From: Actinomycetota bacterium
GTDB lineage: Bacteria > Actinomycetota > Actinomycetes > Nanopelagicales > Nanopelagicaceae
Assembly (NCBI GenBank): GCA_005793655.1
Contig: SXRC01000048.1
Span: 1-7,635, forward strand
Length of the DNA: 7,635 nt
Direction: 5' to 3'
Shown here: positions 1 to 5,477 of the stretch, in pieces
How the letters are laid out: each line of letters starts with the position of its first letter
Numbering within the stretch: the first letter of the stretch is position 1
Position numbers and translations under genes: made by a program
Notes under the pieces: generated by a model
Databases searched by the model: none
Told to the model about the DNA's origin: nothing
Seen by the model: the letters and a program-made list of their open reading frames with translations, nothing else

Positions 1-38
1 CGGAGGCGGGTGCGCAGGTTCGATTCCTGCCGAGGGCA
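1..38 (+). tRNA. tRNA-Arg (NCG anticodon), 3' part only
   Basis: This is the 3' half of a tRNA cut by the left window edge. The T stem is GCAGG (14-18) paired with CCTGC (26-30), closing the canonical loop TTCGATT (19-25). The 3' acceptor strand is CGAGGGC (31-37) with discriminator A38. CCA is not encoded, since the next bases are CTT, so it must be added after transcription. Reading back from the T stem gives a 4-nt variable loop (10-13), the 3' anticodon stem GGCGG (5-9), A38 and G37 in tRNA numbering (bases 4 and 3), then bases 2 and 1 as anticodon positions 36 = G and 35 = C. An NCG anticodon decodes arginine CGN codons. The wobble base lies outside the window; CCG is my guess from similar actinobacterial tRNAs. 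Confidence 0.85.
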
Positions 39-156
39 CTTAGATAAGAGAATAATCTGGTGAATATCTAGGAAATATTTAAACTTAGAAGCAAAATATC
101 CTTGTTTATTAATTAGATTAAGGAGAGAATAAGGCAGTTAAGTTTTTTTTTCTTAA

Positions 157-162
157 TACCAT
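157..162 (+). promoter_or_regulatory. candidate -10 element for whiB1
   Basis: The hexamer TACCAT fits the TANNNT form of actinobacterial sigma-70 -10 elements. It lies 27 nt upstream of the whiB1 ATG and would put transcription start near 169-170. That gives a short leader of about 20 nt carrying the Shine-Dalgarno AAGGAG (174-179). A T9 run (143-151) occupies the spacer region and no good -35 is visible. An alternative weaker promoter is TTGTTT (102-107), a 17-nt spacer, and GAGAAT (125-130). This is inference from sequence only. Confidence 0.3.
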
Positions 163-189
163 CTATCTCACTGAAGGAGTTGCTGCCCT

Positions 190-459
190 ATGGATTGGCG
201 ACATCAAGCTATTTGTCGCGATGAGGATCCAGAGGTTTTCTTTCCTGTAGGCAATACTGGTCCGGCATTAGCTCAAATTGAAGAAGCGAAAAAAATTTGT
301 GCCAGATGTCCAGTCAAGGAGCCATGTTTAGCTTGGGCACTTGAAAGCGGACAAGATGCTGGAGTTTGGGGTGGATTATCTGAAGATGAAAGACGTGCAA
401 TGAAACGTCGGGCTGCACGTAACCGTGCTCGCCAAATGGAAAATCAAAATCCTTTCTAA
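190..459 (+). CDS. whiB1: WhiB1-type [4Fe-4S] transcriptional regulator
   Basis: This is an 89-residue WhiB (Wbl) family protein, close to the length of mycobacterial WhiB1 (84 aa). The four iron-sulfur ligands are C9, C37, C40 and C46 in the family pattern C...CxxCxxxxxC, at the same positions as in M. tuberculosis WhiB1. They are followed by the GVWGG turn (58-62) and a basic C-terminal DNA-binding tail (KRRAARNRAR, 72-81). The N-terminal MDWRHxAxCRDEDPExFFP stretch is nearly identical to WhiB1. In that family the cluster lets the protein bind the major sigma factor; nitric oxide destroys the cluster and changes DNA binding. The ATG is supported by AAGGAG (174-179) with a 10-nt spacer. The gene is convergent with pdtaS, as in Mycobacterium, and the stop codons overlap. 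Assignment to WhiB1 rather than another Wbl paralogue is confident, because sequence and neighbour agree. Confidence 0.95.
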   Translation: MDWRHQAICRDEDPEVFFPVGNTGPALAQIEEAKKICARCPVKEPCLAWALESGQDAGVWGGLSEDERRAMKRRAARNRARQMENQNPF

Positions 460-1922
460 TTTACCTTAAAACTTATCTCACCTCTAGTGAGGTTATCAAG
501 ACGCACTAATCTGATACTTCCGTTCAATTCATTTTTAGTAAGTGTATTTGCAATTTGCAAACCTAAATTAGCGGATTTTTCAATATTAAAATCATCAGGC
601 AAGCCAACTCCATTATCAGAGACTGCTACTTTGTAATCATTTCCATTTTTTAGAATTTCAACACTCAACAAATCACCAGATTTCGACAGGCCATGCTCAA
701 GTGCGTTATGAACTAGCTCAGTAACTACTAGCGATAAGGCGGTTGCAGTTTTGGAATCAAAAGAACCAAAATCTCCCACTTTTTTAAATTTAATCTCCCG
801 AGGATTTAAATCCAGAGCATTTTTCACGATTTGCTCAAAAACTTGATCAAATTCCAATAACTCTGATGATTGATTGGATAAGGATTCATGGACGAGTGCG
901 ATGGAGGCAACTCGCCTGACCGCCTCATCTAACGCTGCGCTAGCCATCGGATCGCTGACGCGGCGCGATTGCAAACGTAGCAGGGCGGAGACTGTTTGTA
1001 AGTTGTTCTTAACTCGATGGTGAATCTCTTTAATGGTGGCATCTTTTGTCACTAATGCTCGATCACGATTTCGCAGTTCAGTCACATTGTGAAGTAAAAC
1101 AATCGCACCAATTCGATCCTCTTTTTGAGTTAATGGAATCACCAATAAATCGATTACTGCTGCCGTACTTTCATACTCAGCTCTGCGCAAAAACTTTCCA
1201 CTAAGTAAAGTTTGCCAAGATTCATCAGTTGGCTGATTGTCCTCTTTGCTTAAATTGCTAAAAACCTCACCTAGGTTTTTCCCTTCAAGTTCGCTTTCAA
1301 AACCCACCCGGCTTAAAGCTGACCTAGCATTTGGTGAAGCAAAAAACACCACACCATTTGTGTCTAATCTAATTAATCCATCACCAACTCTGGGCGCAGA
1401 TTCAGAGCTATAAAGGCTGTTACGAATCGGAAAATTACCATCAACCACCATTTGAAATATCTTGCGCGCAATCTCACGATAATTTAATTCTAGTTTTGAA
1501 GGTGATCGCATGAGATTGGAATTACGATGTCTTGATATTACTGCCAAACTTTTACCACCAAATATAACTGGAATGCTTTCATCTTTTATTAATATTTCAC
1601 CAACTAACTCCGGTTCGGCATCACGAATAATTTCACCATCTGATAATGCTTGATCAATTCTCGGTCTATCCCCCCAATTAATTTGACTACCAACTAGATC
1701 ATTACTAAAGACTGTTGCTGCAGTAGTTGGTCTTATTTGCGCAATTGCTATAAATCCTTCGGGCCAAGATTTCTCATCCTTGCGAATTGGTAACCAAAGT
1801 ATGAGATCAGCAAAAGATAGATCAGCTAACAATCGCCACTCGGCAACTAATTGCGCCAGATGCTCTGCTTCATCACTACTTAATTTAGAGTTCTCCGAGA
1901 TTAACTCTGAAAGGGTCGCCAT
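456..1922 (-). CDS. pdtaS: PdtaS-type cytosolic sensor histidine kinase
   Basis: This 488-residue protein matches M. tuberculosis PdtaS (501 aa) along its length. There is no transmembrane segment, so it is a soluble kinase. The order is an N-terminal GAF domain (about 1-150), a PAS domain (about 175-285), a HisKA_2 dimerization/phosphotransfer domain with EIHHRVKNNLQ (299-309; H302 is the likely phosphorylated histidine), and an HATPase domain with N-box TELVHNALEHG (401-411), G-box DNGVGLP (436-442) and NLGLQIANTL (452-461). In the family it phosphorylates PdtaR, an ANTAR antiterminator that binds RNA; no such partner is in this window. The protein contains no cysteine, so A59 and I63 stand where M. 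tuberculosis has GAF cysteines C53 and C57. The ATG has no Shine-Dalgarno but lies 6 nt after a -10-like hexamer, suggesting leaderless translation. The TAG stop (456-458) overlaps the whiB1 TAA. Confidence 0.93.
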   Translation of the reverse strand: MATLSELISENSKLSSDEAEHLAQLVAEWRLLADLSFADLILWLPIRKDEKSWPEGFIAIAQIRPTTAATVFSNDLVGSQINWGDRPRIDQALSDGEIIRDAEPELVGEILIKDESIPVIFGGKSLAVISRHRNSNLMRSPSKLELNYREIARKIFQMVVDGNFPIRNSLYSSESAPRVGDGLIRLDTNGVVFFASPNARSALSRVGFESELEGKNLGEVFSNLSKEDNQPTDESWQTLLSGKFLRRAEYESTAAVIDLLVIPLTQKEDRIGAIVLLHNVTELRNRDRALVTKDATIKEIHHRVKNNLQTVSALLRLQSRRVSDPMASAALDEAVRRVASIALVHESLSNQSSELLEFDQVFEQIVKNALDLNPREIKFKKVGDFGSFDSKTATALSLVVTELVHNALEHGLSKSGDLLSVEILKNGNDYKVAVSDNGVGLPDDFNIEKSANLGLQIANTLTKNELNGSIRLVRLDNLTRGEISFKVN

Positions 1923-1928
1923 AGGTCA

Positions 1929-1934
1929 ATGGTA
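1929..1934 (-). promoter_or_regulatory. candidate -10 element for leaderless pdtaS mRNA
   Basis: On the minus strand TACCAT (TANNNT form) ends 6 nt before the pdtaS ATG. Transcription would then start at or next to the A of the start codon. No purine-rich Shine-Dalgarno lies upstream of this ATG, which agrees with a leaderless transcript, a common arrangement in actinobacteria. No convincing -35 is visible. The call is inferred from spacing and the absence of an SD. Confidence 0.4.
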
Positions 1935-2015
1935 GAGCCACTGTCACAGCAGTTGTTTACCAATTTTGACTATCTGCTTACTAAAGGCAGTTTCGCTCAT
2001 TAACTTTAAGATTTG

Positions 2016-2037
2016 AAGCGGTTGATAAGCGGTGGAT
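2016..2037. repeat. tandem 11-nt direct repeat upstream of pdtaS
   Basis: Two abutting 11-mers, AAGCGGTTGAT (2016-2026) and AAGCGGTGGAT (2027-2037), differ at one base. They lie in the 136-bp non-coding gap between the secA stop and the pdtaS start, about 95-115 bp upstream of pdtaS. An 11-bp period is close to one helical turn, as in direct-repeat sites of winged-helix response regulators. No binding protein can be named from sequence. The rest of the gap holds a short 5-bp hairpin (2030-2045) and the pdtaS -10 candidate, but no clear intrinsic terminator for secA. Confidence 0.45.
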
Positions 2038-2058
2038 CTGCACCGATTTAAATTTGCT

Positions 2059-4719
2059 TTAAGCCACTCCGTGGCATCGCTTATATTTCTTTCCAGATCC
2101 ACATGGACAAGGAGCATTTTTAGAGGTGCCACCAGAATTTGTTGGCTCAACATCTGCTGCTGAGTATTGCAGTGCTGCAGCAGGTGCTGGCGCCGGTGTT
2201 AAACCTTTAGCACCAACTTCATTGCCTTCTACTTGAACCTCGACGTGAAATAAGAATCCAACTAACTCTTCTTTTATTGCATCCATCATCGCCGTAAATA
2301 GGTCATACCCCTCTTTTTGATACTCAACTAACGGATCACGTTGAGCCATCGCACGTAATCCAATTCCCTCTTGTAAGTAATCCATTTCATATAAATGCTC
2401 ACGCCATTTGCGATCTAGGACTGAGAGCAGGATCTTTCGCTCTAACTCACGCATTACTGCTGGAGTTAACTCACTCTCTCGCTTTTCATAAGCAACCCTG
2501 GAATCTTGCAAAATTCTTTCCAATAAAAACTCACTATCAAGTGCTACTGCGCCACCGATTTCTGCCAATAATTCTTCAGCGGTAAATGAGATTGGATAAA
2601 GCACTTTAAGCGCTGTCCATAACGTATTTAAATCCCAATCCTCTGCCACTCCAATAGCAGTTGCCGAATCAACATAGGCAGTAATTGTTTCCTCCAGTGA
2701 CACCTTTACCAACTCTTTAATATCGACACCTTCAAGTACTTCACGACGTTCGGAGTAAACAACCTCACGTTGCTTATTCATTACATCGTCATATTTCAAT
2801 ACATTTTTACGCATTTCAAAGTTTAAAGATTCAACTTGGGTCTGCGCTGATTTGATCGCATTGCTTACAATCTTTGACTCAAGCGGAGTCTCCTCTGGCA
2901 TCCCCGCTGCGCCTAAAAATCTTTCAACTAAGCCAGAGTTAAACCTGCGCATCAAATCATCTTGTAGCGATAAATAAAATCGTGATTCACCAGGATCACC
3001 TTGACGTCCAGATCGGCCTCTTAACTGATTATCAATTCGTCTTGACTCATGACGCTCAGTACCAAGCACATATAGTCCGCCGAGTGAAACTACAGTTTCA
3101 TGTTCCTTTGCCACAGCAGCTTTTTGTTTTTCTATCTCAGCTGGCCATGCTTTTTCATACTCTTCAGGTGAGTCAACTGGATTTAATCCTTTACGTTGTA
3201 GTTCAAAATCTGCCATGAACTCTGGATTGCCGCCAAGCATGATGTCAGTACCACGACCTGCCATATTAGTGGCGACTGTGACCGCTCCAATAGTTCCTGC
3301 TCTAGCAATAATTGCAGCCTCTCGCTCATGTTGCTTAGCATTAAGCACTTCATGTGCGATGCCATTTTTCTTTAATACAGCTGATAGCTCCTCTGATTTT
3401 TCAACACTTACCGTGCCTACCAAAACTGGTTGACCTTTCTTATGTTTATCCACAATATCTTTTGCGACAGCGATGAATTTTCCGAACTCTGATTTATAAA
3501 TCAAATCTGATTGATCAATTCTGACCATATTCTTATTGGTTGGAATTGGGATAACACCCAACTTATAGATCTGCATAAACTCAGATGCTTCAGTCATAGC
3601 AGTACCAGTCATACCACTTAGCTTTTTATAGAGGCGGAAGTAATTTTGTAGGGTAATTGTTGCCAGGGTTTGGTTTTCGTCTTGAATCTCAATTCGCTCC
3701 TTTGCCTCAAGGGCTTGGTGTAGGCCCTCGCTATATCTACGCCCTGCCAACATGCGGCCGGTGTGCTCATCAACAATTAATAAATCACCGTTCATCACTA
3801 CATAATCTTTATCTCGCTTAAATAATTCTTTTGCTCGGATTGCATTATTTAAATAACCAATCATCGGAGTATTAGCTGCTTCATAGAGATTTTCAATCTT
3901 TAAGGCCTCTTCAACCCTGGTAACACCCTCTTCTAGTATGCCAACGGTTCGCTTTTTAATATCAACCTCATAGTGCTGATCTAAAGTTAGTTTTGAGACA
4001 ATACTTGCAAACTCCATATACCATTTTGTTGCCTTATCTGCTGGGCCAGAGATAATTAAAGGTGTTCTTGCTTCATCTATCAAAATAGAGTCAACCTCAT
4101 CCACAATTGCATAGTTATGATCTCGTTGCACACAATCTGAAAGTGACCAAGCCATGTTGTCTCGTAAATAATCAAAACCAAACTCATTATTTGTTCCATA
4201 GGTAATATCAGCGGCGTACGCTTCACGTCTTTCAGCTGGTGACATACTTGCCAGAATTACACCAACTTTAAGTCCTAGAAAGCGATGAACTCGACCCATC
4301 CATTCACTGTCGCGTTCTGCTAAATAATCATTTACGGTAACTATGTGTACACCTTTACCAGTTAATGCATTTAAGTATGCTGGCAAAGTTGAGACTAGAG
4401 TTTTACCTTCACCAGTTCGCATCTCAGCAATATTTCCACGGTGGAGTGCAGCCCCACCCATTAATTGCACATCGTAATGTCGCTGACCAAGAGTTCGCTT
4501 TGCTGCCTCCCTTACAACTGCAAAGGCCTCTGGCAAAATAGAATCTAAACTTTCACCCGTTGCATACCGCTCTTTAAATTTTTCAGTTTTGCTTCGTAGA
4601 GTTTGATCATCTAACGCAGAAATTTCACTTTCAAATTTATTAACCTCTTGCGCAACTTTTACTAAGCGTTTAACCGCCTTGCCCTCACCAGCCCGTAAAA
4701 CCTTGTCTAATAAACCCAC
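2059..4719 (-). CDS. secA: Preprotein translocase ATPase SecA (SecA1 type)
   Basis: This is the motor of the general Sec pathway: it binds preproteins and pushes them through SecYEG at the inner membrane using ATP. The protein has 886 residues, a little shorter than mycobacterial SecA1 (949). Visible landmarks are MRTGEGKT (Walker A, 100-107), TVNDYLAxRD (128-137), DEVD (Walker B/DEAD, 207-210), LSGMTGTA (367-374), ATNMAGRGTDI (483-493) and QLRGRSGRQGDPG (565-577). An Ala/Pro-rich linker follows near 845-865, then the C-terminal zinc motif CPCGSGKKYKRCH (871-883), which binds SecB or ribosomes in other bacteria. The complete motor plus zinc tail argues for the housekeeping SecA1, not accessory SecA2. 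The start is GTG (4717-4719), supported by GGAGG (4726-4730) with a 6-nt spacer. comF lies 51 nt upstream; hpf, usual at this spot in actinobacteria, is absent. Confidence 0.98.
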   Translation of the reverse strand: MGLLDKVLRAGEGKAVKRLVKVAQEVNKFESEISALDDQTLRSKTEKFKERYATGESLDSILPEAFAVVREAAKRTLGQRHYDVQLMGGAALHRGNIAEMRTGEGKTLVSTLPAYLNALTGKGVHIVTVNDYLAERDSEWMGRVHRFLGLKVGVILASMSPAERREAYAADITYGTNNEFGFDYLRDNMAWSLSDCVQRDHNYAIVDEVDSILIDEARTPLIISGPADKATKWYMEFASIVSKLTLDQHYEVDIKKRTVGILEEGVTRVEEALKIENLYEAANTPMIGYLNNAIRAKELFKRDKDYVVMNGDLLIVDEHTGRMLAGRRYSEGLHQALEAKERIEIQDENQTLATITLQNYFRLYKKLSGMTGTAMTEASEFMQIYKLGVIPIPTNKNMVRIDQSDLIYKSEFGKFIAVAKDIVDKHKKGQPVLVGTVSVEKSEELSAVLKKNGIAHEVLNAKQHEREAAIIARAGTIGAVTVATNMAGRGTDIMLGGNPEFMADFELQRKGLNPVDSPEEYEKAWPAEIEKQKAAVAKEHETVVSLGGLYVLGTERHESRRIDNQLRGRSGRQGDPGESRFYLSLQDDLMRRFNSGLVERFLGAAGMPEETPLESKIVSNAIKSAQTQVESLNFEMRKNVLKYDDVMNKQREVVYSERREVLEGVDIKELVKVSLEETITAYVDSATAIGVAEDWDLNTLWTALKVLYPISFTAEELLAEIGGAVALDSEFLLERILQDSRVAYEKRESELTPAVMRELERKILLSVLDRKWREHLYEMDYLQEGIGLRAMAQRDPLVEYQKEGYDLFTAMMDAIKEELVGFLFHVEVQVEGNEVGAKGLTPAPAPAAALQYSAADVEPTNSGGTSKNAPCPCGSGKKYKRCHGVA

Positions 4720-4725
4720 AAAGAT

Positions 4726-4730
4726 CCTCC
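4726..4730 (-). promoter_or_regulatory. Shine-Dalgarno GGAGG for the GTG-initiated secA
   Basis: On the minus strand GGAGG sits 6 nt before the GTG codon that begins the conserved SecA N-terminus (MGLLDKVLR). It fixes this GTG as the start. It is the strongest ribosome-binding site in the window, in contrast to comF and pdtaS, which have none of normal spacing. Confidence 0.8.
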
Positions 4731-4743
4731 GCTGGCCTCTTAC

Positions 4744-4749
4744 ATATTA
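4744..4749 (-). promoter_or_regulatory. weak candidate -10 element for secA
   Basis: On the minus strand TAATAT (TANNNT form) lies between the inverted repeat after comF and the secA Shine-Dalgarno, 24 nt upstream of the GTG. Transcription would start near 4737-4738 and include the SD. No -35 match is seen at the usual distance, and AT-rich matches to this loose consensus occur by chance, so this is only a possibility. Confidence 0.2.
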
Positions 4750-4756
4750 TTGATGA

Positions 4757-4780
4757 AATACGATACTGGCTTATCGTATT
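4757..4780 (-). terminator. 9-bp inverted repeat over the comF stop codon
   Basis: AATACGATA (4757-4765) and TATCGTATT (4772-4780) form a perfect 9-bp stem with a 6-nt loop. The comF TAA (4771-4773) falls at the stem-loop boundary, so the hairpin uses the last codons of comF. In the minus-strand transcript it is followed by TCATCAATAAT after the TATT end of the stem, which is a poor U-tract. It may be a weak or partial terminator that attenuates read-through into secA, an mRNA end-protecting hairpin, or a DNA operator. The symmetry is certain; the function is inferred. Confidence 0.5.
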
Positions 4781-5442
4781 AGAGAATTACGCCCCACCGC
4801 ACACGCAGTAATAACGGCAGTGATACTGATTTTGGCATTAGCCAGGGCCCTAACCCCCTCCTGGATGGATGCACCAGTGGTTACTAGGTCATCAATCAAA
4901 TAAATATCACCCTTAGGAATTTCACAGTTTTTAATGCTAAAGGCACCACTAAGGTTTTGAGCTCGTTGACTGCTATTTAAATTGCTCTGATCCTTTATAT
5001 TTTTAGCCAGATAGAGAATGAGTATATAGGTGGCGAAGATATTTTCCTTTGCCAGTAATTTTACTACCTGATCAGCTAACTCACTTACATGATCCCTTCC
5101 CCGTCTTCGAATTGCAGCAGGTGAGAATGGCACTGTAGTAATTGTTATTTGCTGAACCCAAATTGAAACTGGTAGCGCAAAAGCTATTGATCTAGCAATA
5201 GCGCTAGCGAGCAAATCAATGCAAAACTTATTACTATTTTCTTTGGCCGATAAAATAATTTTGGCAGATTGTGGATTGTAGTCGGCCACAAAATAAAGAT
5301 TGTGCTTGCCTATAAAATTTAATCTAGGTGCTGCTAGCCAGTTTTCACCACAGGTGTTACATATCTCGATACCAATTAAATTACAACCTGCGCAGGTTGT
5401 GGGATAGATCAGTTCTTTTAAGGCGAGGAATGTTTTCAGCAC
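4771..5442 (-). CDS. comF: ComF-family phosphoribosyltransferase-like protein
   Basis: This 223-residue protein has the ComF/GntX layout. An N-terminal zinc-ribbon pair C17-x2-C20 and C28-x2-C31 is followed by a phosphoribosyltransferase-like domain. The VPFSPAAIRRRGRDHVSELA stretch (104-123), the QSNLNSSQRAQNLSGAF segment (152-168) and the PRPP-loop motif DIYLIDDLVTTGAS (179-192, with D184, D185 and T188-T189-G190) are all typical of the family. Firmicute and Haemophilus homologues act in DNA uptake during transformation; the role in actinobacteria is unsettled and no other competence gene is here. The start is GTG (5440-5442). It lacks a properly spaced Shine-Dalgarno (AGGG is only 2 nt away), but a TATAAC -10-like hexamer ends 6 nt upstream, so leaderless initiation is plausible. 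It sits 35 nt after mtrB, where lpqB would normally intervene. Confidence 0.88.
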   Translation of the reverse strand: MLKTFLALKELIYPTTCAGCNLIGIEICNTCGENWLAAPRLNFIGKHNLYFVADYNPQSAKIILSAKENSNKFCIDLLASAIARSIAFALPVSIWVQQITITTVPFSPAAIRRRGRDHVSELADQVVKLLAKENIFATYILILYLAKNIKDQSNLNSSQRAQNLSGAFSIKNCEIPKGDIYLIDDLVTTGASIQEGVRALANAKISITAVITACAVGRNSLIR

Positions 5443-5445
5443 TAC

Positions 5446-5459
5446 CCTGTTATAACAGG
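5446..5459 (-). promoter_or_regulatory. perfect 14-bp palindrome containing the comF -10 candidate
   Basis: CCTGTTATAACAGG is a perfect palindrome just upstream of the comF GTG. On the minus strand it contains TATAAC (5454 down to 5449), which matches the -10 consensus at five of six positions and ends 6 nt before the GTG. A dyad over a promoter core is the layout expected of a repressor operator. It could also be an RNA hairpin between mtrB and comF, though the stem would be short and no T-tract follows. Promoter and operator roles are inferred. Confidence 0.45.
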
Positions 5460-5477
5460 ATGGCGCAGCTTTATTTT

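Noticed and set aside
480..493. Hairpin ACCTC-TAGT-GAGGT just after the whiB1 stop as a terminator
   Set aside because: It has only a 5-bp stem inside pdtaS coding sequence, and no T-tract follows on either strand.
2030..2045. Hairpin CGGTG-GATCTG-CACCG after secA as a terminator
   Set aside because: It has a 5-bp stem, and the minus-strand sequence that follows has no T run.
1944..2153. 69-aa minus-strand open frame overlapping the end of secA
   Set aside because: It overlaps secA coding sequence in another frame, has no Shine-Dalgarno, and shows no recognisable family features.
2982..3433. Three short open frames (plus 2982-3218, minus 3183-3365, plus 3215-3433)
   Set aside because: All lie inside secA, whose motifs are continuous through this stretch; they are frame shadows.
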